A DNA stretch of 40,877 nucleotides, taken from positions 1 to 40,877 of the forward strand of contig JAOTXX010000038.1 of the NCBI GenBank assembly GCA_029862185.1, in the 5' to 3' direction. How positions within the stretch are numbered: position 1 is the stretch's first letter; each line of letters starts with the position of its first letter. Source of the DNA: Myxococcales bacterium (GTDB lineage: Bacteria > Myxococcota_A > Polyangia > Polyangiales > Houyiibacteriaceae). A model generated the notes under the pieces. It saw only the letters and a program-made list of their open reading frames with translations. It was not told the origin of the DNA and made no database searches. This document shows positions 33,399 to 40,877 of this stretch, in pieces. A program made the translations under genes and the position numbers.

Positions 33399-35123
33399 AT
33401 GGTGGCGGGGGCCTTGGTATTGGGCTTGGACGGCTTGGATCTCGGGCTCGTCGAGCAATTCGGCGCAGACTGTTTGCCGAATCTTCACTCCCTGATGTCG
33501 CGAGGGGCTTTTGCTGCGCTCGAGTCCGTCCAGCCGCCCGCCACGCTGCCCAACTGGACGACGTTCCTCACGGGGGTCGACCCGGCTTGCCATGGCGTTT
33601 TCGATTTCACGACGCGAAAGGGTTACCAAGTTCGGTTCACCGCAGGGACGGTCCGTGAGGTGCCGACCCTCTTTACGCGACTCGACCAGATCGGGCTTCG
33701 CTGCGCTTGCCTCAGCTTTCCCGCGACCTGGCCGCCGGAGAGACTCGAGCACGGGGTCTTCGTGAGCGGCTGGGATGCGCCGGTCGCCTTCGAAGCGGAC
33801 CGATCGTTCATCTGGCCTCCCTCGTTGTACGAAGAAACGGTGGACAGGTTTGGAGCTCCCTCCTTCGACGACGTCGATGAGTTCCACGCCGATGCGCCGG
33901 GTTGGATCGATCGGCTGCCCGACGCCCTGGTGAGCCGCGTTGCGAGGAAGGCCGACTGGGCGCGATGGCTGCTCGATCGGCAGGATTGGGACGTGTTCGC
34001 GCTCTACTTTGGCGAAAGCGATACCGCGTCCCACTATCTGTGGGCGCAGCACGACCCGGATTCGCCGCGCCGCACCGCCAGTGTTTCGGATGCACAGCGC
34101 GAAGGTCTTCAACGGGTCTACGAAGCGCTCGACAAAGCGATCGGTTCGCTCACCAAAGCGGCGGGCGGGGACGATACGGAGGTGACCGTACTGAGCGACC
34201 ATGGCTCCGGCGGCTCATCGGATAAGGTGCTGTACCTCAATCGGCTCCTGGCCCAGCACGCGTTGCTGCGCTTTCGGCCGCGGCGGGGTCGAGGCGGGGC
34301 GGGCCTGAAAGAGATCGCCTTGCGCCGGTTTGCGCCGCACCTTCGGGAGCGGCTGTTCCGCCTGGGGAACGCCTGGTTGCCAAGCCGCTTGGAATCGAAT
34401 GTGCGCTTTGGCGCCATCGACATGGCCAATACGGTCGCGTTCAGCGATGAGCTGAACTACTTCCCTGGCATCCACCTCAACATGGCGGGGCGGGAGCCGG
34501 ACGGCATCGTTCAACCTGGGCAGAGGCGCGAAACCATTCTCCGCATTCGGGCAGCCTTGCTTGGCACACGCGATCCATGGAGCGGTAAGCCGGTGTTTCG
34601 CGACTTGATTCCGCGCGAGGAGATCTTCGAAGGCCCGCACTTGGATCGCGCCCCCGACCTGCTCGTCGATCTCCACCTCGACGACGGCTACTCGTACAAC
34701 CTGATGCCAAGCGAGCCCCAGAATGGGGCGAGCGCAGCGCCGTGGCGGCGAAGCCGCTTTACGGGGCACCGGTTCGCCGGCAACCCATTCCGCAAGCTCG
34801 CCGACCACGAGAAGCTCGGCAAGAAAGGCCGAAGCCTACCCGGCAGCCATCGTTCGCATGGATTCATGGCCCTGGCCGGACCGAGCGTGAAGCCCGCAGG
34901 CCGCCTCGACGCGCACATCGCGGACCTGAGCGCGACTCTGCTCCACCGGCTGGGCCTATCGGTGCCCTCCTCGTTCATGGGGCGGGTTCTTTGGGAGGCG
35001 CTCCGCGACGAAGCCAACGCTCCGGCTGTCGCGCTCCCGGCGCCTCGCCCGCTCGAGCCTCGCGGAGCGCGAAATGAAGCCCTCGTCGAATCACGACTCC
35101 GATCGCTGGGCTACATCGAATGA
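33399..35123 (+). CDS. Alkaline-phosphatase-superfamily phosphodiesterase-like enzyme (second of a tandem pair)
   Basis: 574 residues with no signal peptide. It repeats the landmarks of its neighbour: D11 in VLGLDGLD, probable nucleophile T49 in PPATLPNWTTFLTG, D267-H268 in VLSDHGSG, and a His-rich SHRSHGFMAL near 485. It carries a ~70-residue insertion around a basic RFRPRRGRGGAG segment. Relatives are often found with polysaccharide and glycolipid genes. The start at 33399 lies six nt after TAAGGT. The stop overlaps the GT4 gene as ATGA, so expression is coupled and a joint role in glycan or glycolipid processing is inferred. Confidence 0.9.
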   Translation: MVAGALVLGLDGLDLGLVEQFGADCLPNLHSLMSRGAFAALESVQPPATLPNWTTFLTGVDPACHGVFDFTTRKGYQVRFTAGTVREVPTLFTRLDQIGLRCACLSFPATWPPERLEHGVFVSGWDAPVAFEADRSFIWPPSLYEETVDRFGAPSFDDVDEFHADAPGWIDRLPDALVSRVARKADWARWLLDRQDWDVFALYFGESDTASHYLWAQHDPDSPRRTASVSDAQREGLQRVYEALDKAIGSLTKAAGGDDTEVTVLSDHGSGGSSDKVLYLNRLLAQHALLRFRPRRGRGGAGLKEIALRRFAPHLRERLFRLGNAWLPSRLESNVRFGAIDMANTVAFSDELNYFPGIHLNMAGREPDGIVQPGQRRETILRIRAALLGTRDPWSGKPVFRDLIPREEIFEGPHLDRAPDLLVDLHLDDGYSYNLMPSEPQNGASAAPWRRSRFTGHRFAGNPFRKLADHEKLGKKGRSLPGSHRSHGFMALAGPSVKPAGRLDAHIADLSATLLHRLGLSVPSSFMGRVLWEALRDEANAPAVALPAPRPLEPRGARNEALVESRLRSLGYIE

Positions 35124-36319
35124 TCCTCCACGTCGCCTGCCTACCGTTCCCCACCCACCAAGGCACGCAAGCTGCGATAGCCTCGATGCTGGAGGCGTCC
35201 ACGCGCGTGGGTCGGCCGAGCCATCTCTTGGCCTACGCGCACGCGGCCTACGAGCTCGACGCGCCGTACGAGATTCATCGCATCCCCAACTTTCCCGTGG
35301 TGCGCTCCGTTCGGTCAGGCCCTTCCTGGGGCAAGGTCGCGCTCGACGCACGGTGCATCGTCGAGACCCGCCGGCTGGTACGCCGCCTTCAGCCGAGCGC
35401 TATTGTCGCCCATCACATCGAGGCGGCGGTTGCGGCGCTCGCCGCGCGGGTCGCTCCAGTCTACTACGTTGCACACACGTCTCTTGAACGAGAGCTGCCG
35501 GTCTACATGTCTGGGGTCCCCGCGCGACCGGTCCGCTCCATCGCGCGGCGATTGGAGGAGCAGGTGTGTGCGCGCGCAGCGGGGGTTGCTGCGGTTGCCC
35601 CTGCGCTTGCCACGCTCCTGGGCGACGGCGTTCGATACCTGCCGGTTCCCTGGTCGTCGTCGGCGGTCTGCAACCGAGTCTCGCGGAGCGAGGCTCGGTT
35701 GGCGCTCGGGATCGCGCCCGATGCGCAGGTGTGCCTGTATGCGGGAAACCTCGATCCATACCAGGGCTGGGAAAACCTCGTCGAAGCCATCTCGGTGCTG
35801 GCCCGCAGCCAGCCAAACGCCCGATTGCTCGTCGCCACCGCGTCAGACCCTGCGCCCGCTCGACAGCACGCGGAACGCCTGGGGGTCGCGGATGCCGTCG
35901 GGTTTTCTGGACTCGGATCGGAACGCGCCCGAATGCTGGCACACGCGGCCAGTGACGTCGCCTGGGTACCAAGACGCACCGAGGGCGGCCTTCCGGTGAA
36001 GATGCTCGACGCCTTCGCGCGGGGCCTTCCGGTCGTTGCGATGCGGCGGGCCACGGCGGGGCTTCCGCTGCGGGGCGTGTGTCACATCGTGTCCGACGAT
36101 GACCCCGGAGCGCTGGCCGCCGCTGCCGAGGGCTTGTTTCAAGACGAACGAGCCGGAAACCTGCTCCGCGATCGAGCGCGCCGCTACCTGTCCGTTCACC
36201 ACTCCGCAGAGTGGTTCAGCACGGCCCTGCGCCACCTGCTCGGGAACAGCGTGTCTAGCATCCCAGCCAAGCGTCGCGTGCCGCCTCGACGAGCTCCCTC
36301 GGCACTCCGAGTCGACTGA
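35120..36319 (+). CDS. Family 4 glycosyltransferase
   Basis: 399 residues, GT-B fold. The N-terminal half starts MILHVACLPFPTHQGTQAA, and the C-terminal half has VCLYAGNLDPYQGWENL and the donor-site EGGLPVKMLDAFARGLPVVA (E-x7-E type, second Glu replaced here by Asp). Donor sugar and acceptor unknown. Translationally coupled to the phosphodiesterase-like gene (ATGA). The last ~22 residues (after LLGN) look non-conserved and run antisense to a small leftward frame, so the natural C-terminus may be a degenerate tail. Confidence 0.9.
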   Translation: MILHVACLPFPTHQGTQAAIASMLEASTRVGRPSHLLAYAHAAYELDAPYEIHRIPNFPVVRSVRSGPSWGKVALDARCIVETRRLVRRLQPSAIVAHHIEAAVAALAARVAPVYYVAHTSLERELPVYMSGVPARPVRSIARRLEEQVCARAAGVAAVAPALATLLGDGVRYLPVPWSSSAVCNRVSRSEARLALGIAPDAQVCLYAGNLDPYQGWENLVEAISVLARSQPNARLLVATASDPAPARQHAERLGVADAVGFSGLGSERARMLAHAASDVAWVPRRTEGGLPVKMLDAFARGLPVVAMRRATAGLPLRGVCHIVSDDDPGALAAAAEGLFQDERAGNLLRDRARRYLSVHHSAEWFSTALRHLLGNSVSSIPAKRRVPPRRAPSALRVD

Positions 36320-36503
36320 GCTCCTCGAGCTCGCACCAGCGATACCCATGGCCTTGCTTCTTCGCCCATCGCCGCCACCCGCTGTCAATATATGGGCGAA
36401 CACGCCTTTTTTTGGATCCCAATCGAACGCAGCAAGTACCATTTTCCTCCCAGCTCGCGTTGGAAAAAGAACATGGTCGCCCACTTGGACGAATCGCTTT
36501 CAT
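36255..36503 (-). CDS. Candidate small protein, antisense to the ends of two neighbours (doubtful)
   Basis: An 82-codon frame. The last ~45 residues (RVRPYIDSGWRRWAKKQGHG, then YRWCELEELSRLGVPREL) are charged, helix-forming and GC3-rich, unlike typical shadow translations. The first ~30 residues look random. A second start, ATG at 36450 in another frame, has GGAGG just upstream and reads MVLAAFDWDPKK into an A7 run; a one-base slip there would join it to the good C-terminal frame. It is unrecognised. It could be a small gene with a frameshift or chance coding. Confidence 0.3.
   Translation of the reverse strand: MKAIRPSGRPCSFSNASWEENGTCCVRLGSKKRRVRPYIDSGWRRWAKKQGHGYRWCELEELSRLGVPRELVEAARDAWLGC
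36412..36442 (+). promoter_or_regulatory. Possible promoter of the beta-propeller gene
   Basis: TTGGAT (36412-36417), a 19-nt spacer, and TACCAT (36437-36442) lie in a locally AT-richer stretch. A start near 36449 would leave a ~24-nt leader with GGAAAAAG before the ATG at 36473. Spacing is not ideal. Confidence 0.35.
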
Positions 36504-38704
36504 ACGCCCAAAAACGTGCCGATTCCGGTGTTCAGCATCTTCTCCTCGGGGGGAAGCTCGATGTCGAAACCCCGGCCTTGGCGGAGCTAACTGCGGCCGC
36601 AGCAGCGCTCGCGATCGGCTCTAAACCCAAGGTACTCCTGCCGCTCGCGACCGCCGCCGTCGAATACGCGTTGGTTCGTCGCGGCGACTCTGTCTTGGTG
36701 AGTTGCTACGGCACGGCGAGCGCACCCGTCGTTTATCAACTCGATCGCGCGATTCCTCTGCGGCGCCTTCTGGACACCTGTGCACAATCGATGCTCGAAA
36801 CGGCGGGCCAAGAGCTCGACCCGACCGCGCGGCAGATCGCGATCCGAGTGGCCGAACGAGCCCTCGCGACGAAAATCACACCGGACCCCGAAGGTCCAGC
36901 ATCGCCGATCAATCAGCGAGGCGGCGAGCTCGACGCGCCGGGCGAGCACGTGCCGCTGGCCTTTGGATACGAAGCGGCAGTCTATCCTTCTTCTGCCTCT
37001 TCCCAAGGCCGCTCGGCGCGGGCGGACGTGCACGCGCTGCTGTTTGAGGGACACCTGTGGGCATTCGTACGTGGGCGTCGACTCTCCTTGGCGCGCGGCC
37101 CCATCATGTTGGCCGCGCACCGTATGGTCGTTGCGGTGCGCACGTTGGTGGAGTCCTGGGACAGCGCACGCCCGACTCACGTGCGTCTGCGCGCCGGCGG
37201 TTTTCAGATCGCGATGCGAAAGTCGTCTCACCAGCTCGTCAGCGTCGAGCTTTCGGCGGAGGGGCGTGGAGACCTGACCGCGACTTCGCTCACGATCGCC
37301 GAGGCTGCGCTCCCGATTCTAAAGCTCGCCAGCGACTTGCTCCGAAGTCTGGTTGCCTCCGACCGAGGTCAGAGCCGAAACCTCCGGGTCCGTGCCCTCC
37401 GGCAGGAGGTCCGCACGCTCCGCAGGGAAATTCGCTCGCGCCGAAGCGCAGACAGCTTCGTCAACCTCGATCCCGACCGCCTTCGCATGCACCACGACGG
37501 CGAGACCGAGCCATCCGAGGCGCCGAGCACTCTCCCTTCCCTTCAGTTCGACGAGCGCTGGCGGATTTGCCTCGAGGGGCTCGACGCGAACTCGGTCTTC
37601 ATGTGCGGCGATCGACTCGTGATCGCGACGCAGACACACGTGGTCGCCGTCTCGCGGGACGACGGCAAGGTGCTCTGGGCACGCCCCGGTCCAGCGTCGA
37701 CGACCATGATGTTTGGCTCGGTCCTGGTCCGGCTCTCGGCCGACGGCGAGGTCGAGCTCTGCGATGTCGAGGACGGCGAGCCTTACTGTTCGACCCATAT
37801 CAGCCCGCGGATCGGCGGTCCTCCGATGGGCTTGATGGCCGGCGGGGACAACATCCCCCCCGTGGCCGTGGTGACCGAAGGCAGTCACCGGCTCGTTGCG
37901 ATCGACGTTCGCACGGGCGAGCCACGGTGGCGCTTTGCGTCGCGGAGCGGCGGCGAATTCCGAATGACGAAAGTCGGCCGACTACTGCTGGTCACCTGTG
38001 GGGAAGACGCGATCCACGCGCTCGATATCGCGACTGGCGAAGACGTTTGGCGTTTCGCCGAGCGCGGCTGTTTTCAGTTCAAGCCAGTCATCAGCAGCGA
38101 AACGGTCATCGCAGCCGCCGCCCGGGGCCGGCGTGAGGGTGCGCTCTTCGCAATCGATCTCTACAGCGGCCAACCTCGCTGGAAGCGCGAGCTTCAGGGC
38201 CCCCCAACCTCCGATCCCTGCGTGGCCGCCAACGCTGCGCTGGTCTCGATCGCCGGCGAGGAGGCGATGCTAGGCGCGCACTGCTTGCGGACCGGTGAGT
38301 CTCTTTGGCAAACCAAAGACCCGGGCCTAGGCATCGGCGGCGCCGGCCTGACCTTCGACGAGACCTGGATCGTCAACGCCCCCTTCGGTCAGCTCAGCGC
38401 GCTCGACGTGCGCTCGGGTAACCTCCGCTGGAAAACGAACCTCGCCGATGCGCTCGCCGACGAAATTCCGCGCCGGCTCGAACCCGTGCTGCGAGGCGGC
38501 GCGCTCTTCGTGCCCGCATCGACGGTCCACGTGGTGCGTCCCGCCGACGGGCAGAAGCTTTCTGCGAGCCTGCCCTGTGACCTCGTCCCCGACCTCATGC
38601 GCGTCGATGAACGTGGCTGGGTCTACGTAGCCGAGGAGAGCGGTTACCTCGCAGGCTACGCGCCCAAGCCGATGCTCACGCTGATCCGGGGCGGTAGTCG
38701 CTAG
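36473..38704 (+). CDS. PQQ-type beta-propeller protein with helical N-terminal half
   Basis: 743 residues from the ATG at 36473 (MVAHLDESL); a frame from 36392 would add 27 residues. Residues ~1-350 are an unrecognised, mostly helical region ending in a basic coiled coil (RALRQEVRTLRREIRSRR). From ~360 to 735 there are about eight blades with the PQQ/quinoprotein repeat pattern: VVAVSRDDGKVLW, LVAIDVRTGEPRWRF, IHALDIATGEDVWRF, LFAIDLYSGQPRW and LSALDVRSGNLRW. No signal peptide or PQQ-site cysteines are evident, so it is more likely a scaffold than a dehydrogenase. It converges with the next gene and shares the palindromic stop CTAG. Confidence 0.88.
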   Translation: MVAHLDESLSYAQKRADSGVQHLLLGGKLDVETPALAELTAAAAALAIGSKPKVLLPLATAAVEYALVRRGDSVLVSCYGTASAPVVYQLDRAIPLRRLLDTCAQSMLETAGQELDPTARQIAIRVAERALATKITPDPEGPASPINQRGGELDAPGEHVPLAFGYEAAVYPSSASSQGRSARADVHALLFEGHLWAFVRGRRLSLARGPIMLAAHRMVVAVRTLVESWDSARPTHVRLRAGGFQIAMRKSSHQLVSVELSAEGRGDLTATSLTIAEAALPILKLASDLLRSLVASDRGQSRNLRVRALRQEVRTLRREIRSRRSADSFVNLDPDRLRMHHDGETEPSEAPSTLPSLQFDERWRICLEGLDANSVFMCGDRLVIATQTHVVAVSRDDGKVLWARPGPASTTMMFGSVLVRLSADGEVELCDVEDGEPYCSTHISPRIGGPPMGLMAGGDNIPPVAVVTEGSHRLVAIDVRTGEPRWRFASRSGGEFRMTKVGRLLLVTCGEDAIHALDIATGEDVWRFAERGCFQFKPVISSETVIAAAARGRREGALFAIDLYSGQPRWKRELQGPPTSDPCVAANAALVSIAGEEAMLGAHCLRTGESLWQTKDPGLGIGGAGLTFDETWIVNAPFGQLSALDVRSGNLRWKTNLADALADEIPRRLEPVLRGGALFVPASTVHVVRPADGQKLSASLPCDLVPDLMRVDERGWVYVAEESGYLAGYAPKPMLTLIRGGSR

Positions 38705-40877
38705 TCGAGCGGAACGCAGTTGAACTGCATCGACCACCCCGTAAAGATCGGAGTGTAGAAGGAATCGCTCGATGCGTTGAGCTTTGCCTTTACCCGGAGG
38801 AACGGCATGTAGTTCGCGAAGCCATTCGCGATGAGCGCCTCGCCTATGTCATAGGTCTGCAGCGTCGTGTCGGTCGGGTAGACGATGGACATCGGAATTT
38901 GGGCGTCCATCTCGGCGAGGCTGTTTCCGGTGAAGATCTCGAACTCGACGGTGCTGTCCGAAGGCGTCGATCCGATCCAAGTCAGGTCGCCCCAGTCCGG
39001 CCGCTCCGGCGGCATTTCGCAAACGTAGTCCGCTTCGTAGGTGTTCTCGTAGAAGCCATTACCGTAGCTGAAGCCCGTGCCGGGAACCATCAAGCGAACT
39101 GGAATCCTCAGGAGCTCCACGCTTCCGTCGGCGATCGCGACCATCTCGAACTCGAAGACTTGCGGTAGCAGCGTCGGCGTCACGAAATCATTTGAAATCC
39201 GAAACTGGAAGCGGACGTCCGCGTCGGCCAGGCAGCCCAGGCATGTGTCTGTCCCGGTTCCGCCCAAGCAGTTGCTGACGCCCACGGTCGGGCATGAAGA
39301 CGCCTCGATCAGCTTGACGAAGTCCCTCTCGTCGACCCCCGATGTCGCCGGGTTGTCCTCCGCGATGCTGGTGATGTCACGTCGGGTGTTGCCCACCAAG
39401 GCGTCGACCGCGTCGAGAATCGCGGTGGAAAGTCCGGTGCCATCGGTCGCGATTCGCTCCACGTACGGGTCGCCAGCCTGGTCGACCGAACCAGTGATGT
39501 TCGCTAGCTCTTCAGCTTCGGCGGTCACCACAGCCGCATCGGTCGACGTGGGACTGATCACGGTGAGGATCTTGACGCCCGCCGCCAGAAGCTCAGCTTC
39601 CACGTTGGCCCATGGAATAGGCAAGTCCGCCGTCAACCAGCTCGGGTCGGAGGGCGTGGTTTGGATGCGGATCTGGAAGGGCCGCGATTGGCGTTCGCGC
39701 TGCTCTTGTGATGCACCGCTGCATCGTTGATCGCGTAGAAATCGCCGGCCGGAAGGTTCATGCCATTGAGGCGGCCCCACCAGTTGCCGCCGCCGGGTCC
39801 GTTGTCGCAACCAATGAAGCTGCCAAACGAAGTCGCGAGCGCCACATTGGCGAATGGAAAGTGCGTGCCCTCGCCGTTGACCGACAAGGTCGTTGGGGCG
39901 CTGAGTGAGAACTTGACGAAGCCGTCGAATCCATCCGAATAACTCTTGCTCTTGCTGCCGCGTGGGCAGGAGTCCTGCATTCCAGGTGGTTGCACTATCG
40001 TCAAATCGGCCATTGGTCCCCATCACGGTGACCGACTTCATCGTCAAGTCGCCAAGGTCGTGCGCGGTGAAGGCGTCCGTCGCATAGAGCATGCCCGGGT
40101 CCTGCTCGACCGGCGGCAGGAGCGCGCCTGCGCCTAGGATCCCATTGAACGGGGGGTCTCCGTACGTCACGCTGCCCGGTAGCGGTCCGTTCCGCATCGG
40201 AGCGTCGGTGAACAGAATGATGATCGGTAGCGCGCCAGCCCGGAAACACGGGTAACCCCAGCGTCCAGCCGGGAACGACGGACATGCGCCACGGGTCGGC
40301 ACGTAGGGCCCGAGCCCTTGGCCCGTCACGAGCGAGTTGAGGGCCTGCGTGGTCGCCTCGGGCCTGTCGCTGTTGGAGCGAACCAGCGAGGAGACGGCCT
40401 CAGGACGGTCGTTCACGTCATCGTCAAGTCGAGGTAGTGGTGAAACGGAGTCTGGGTATACGGTTTCGCGTGCGGCGATAGTGGGATCTCTTTGAACTCC
40501 CCCAAGCCCATCCAGAGATCGGCGATCGAGCATTTCAGCGCGCCGATGAGGCCCGTACCTCCAGCGCCCGAGCAGCCGGCGAAGGTGCCCCTCGTCAGGT
40601 CCCGGACCAGCTGTGCCTGCTCGCCTCCCATGGAGCCCGTGCTATCCATCAAGATGTAGGCATCGGCGAACCGAATGGCGCCGGTCACATTGATATCGGC
40701 AGCGACGGTGTTCGGGTTATCGGAGTTGTAGTACGTCGTCTCGTAGATGCCGTCGTCGCTCGCGTCGCCATCACATGGGATGCGCCAGCCCGGGCCCGGG
40801 CAGTCGTCCACGTAGTCGGGGACGCCGTCTCCATCGTCGTCGAAGATGGTGTTGCTGCCGGGCGTCAATGTCAGCGC
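38701..40877 (-). pseudogene. TSP3 / von Willebrand A surface protein, partial and interrupted by three frame changes
   Basis: The frame is open from the right edge. The first segment (40877-40413) contains a thrombospondin type 3 repeat, DDDGDGVPDYVDDCPGPG, and a vWA start ADAYILMDSTGSMGG with the MIDAS motif. It ends at a stop near LDLT. Coding continues in the next frame (VNDRPEAVSSLVRS to TTWNAGLLP), shifts again near 39960 (GSKSKSYSDGFDGFVKFSLS to GDFYAINDAAVHH), and returns near 39710 (EQRERQSRPFQIRIQTTPSD to the stop at 38701). The remainder is Cys-containing and beta-rich. Homology-like sense runs across all three breaks, so this is one gene. It may be broken in the organism or mis-assembled. 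The N-terminus lies outside the window. Confidence 0.82.

Noticed and set aside
36390..36450. BrnT-like toxin start (FDWDPKKG)
   Set aside because: Only the WDPxK-like words match; the following residues do not continue the BrnT pattern and no BrnA partner is present.
37057..38136. 359-codon frame inside the beta-propeller gene
   Set aside because: Arg-rich shadow in a second frame; the overlapping frame has clear PQQ blades.
1..40877. Mobile elements, prophage or integrated plasmid
   Set aside because: No transposase, integrase, terminal inverted repeats or abrupt change in base use was seen; the tRNA-Ala has no repeated 3' end nearby that I could find.

Overview
The window is GC-rich, gene-dense bacterial chromosome, and every recognisable gene looks chromosomal and vertically inherited. 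I saw no insertion sequence, phage gene, integrase or CRISPR array. The gene content suggests Myxococcota or a related deltaproteobacterial lineage: an MJ0042-type zinc-ribbon/TPR protein with a DLPxP-rich linker, a Hanks-type Ser/Thr kinase, many two-component proteins, PilZ proteins, small Cys-rich lipoproteins, MopE-type metal-binding motifs, and a thrombospondin-3/vWA surface protein. The placement is inference from gene content; no rRNA or marker phylogeny was run.

Layout. 1-2957: an acidic PilZ-like protein (cut by the left edge), xseB, ribF, a Rho-N/TPR-like protein and a PilZ protein. 2929-5253: a PDZ lipoprotein fused to a NuoH-like membrane domain, tRNA-Ala(GGC), and a lysine-rich histone H1-like protein. 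5377-7439: a leftward operon rplU-rpmA followed by a HAD-IG (cN-II type) 5'-nucleotidase with an in-frame amber codon in its conserved N-terminus. 7560-9493: a GT87-like membrane glycosyltransferase coupled to a MopE/YfaP-like lipoprotein. 9536-10743: nucleoside salvage (punA-cdd). 10750-14238: a 1162-residue zinc-ribbon/TPR protein. 14395-17252: zapA, 5-formyl-THF cyclo-ligase and uvrC. 17270-22328: a histidine kinase, a beta-barrel candidate, pyruvate kinase, a Ser/Thr kinase and a tiny lipoprotein. 22378-29399: a leftward series yqgE, bamD, TPR, a multi-domain pseudo-receiver/degenerate-GGDEF regulator, phoH, cysK and a SMUG1-like DNA glycosylase. 29458-36319: plsC, a hybrid histidine kinase, two alkaline-phosphatase-superfamily enzymes in tandem and a GT4 glycosyltransferase. 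36473-38704: a PQQ-type beta-propeller. 38701-40877: a TSP3/vWA surface protein broken by three frame changes and cut by the right edge.

How genes work together. ATGA-type overlaps imply translational coupling in several pairs: xseB/PilZ-like, lipoprotein/GT87, punA/cdd, zapA/cyclo-ligase and phosphodiesterase/GT4. A recurrent pattern is a -10-like TANNNT placed 6-10 nt before the start codon with no Shine-Dalgarno sequence, which suggests that many transcription units here are leaderless. The observations most worth a second look are the amber codon in the 5'-nucleotidase, the leaderless pattern (including a possible ATC start for phoH), the triple frame change in the vWA protein, the PDZ-NuoH-like fusion, and the regulator whose second receiver and GGDEF domains have lost their catalytic residues.
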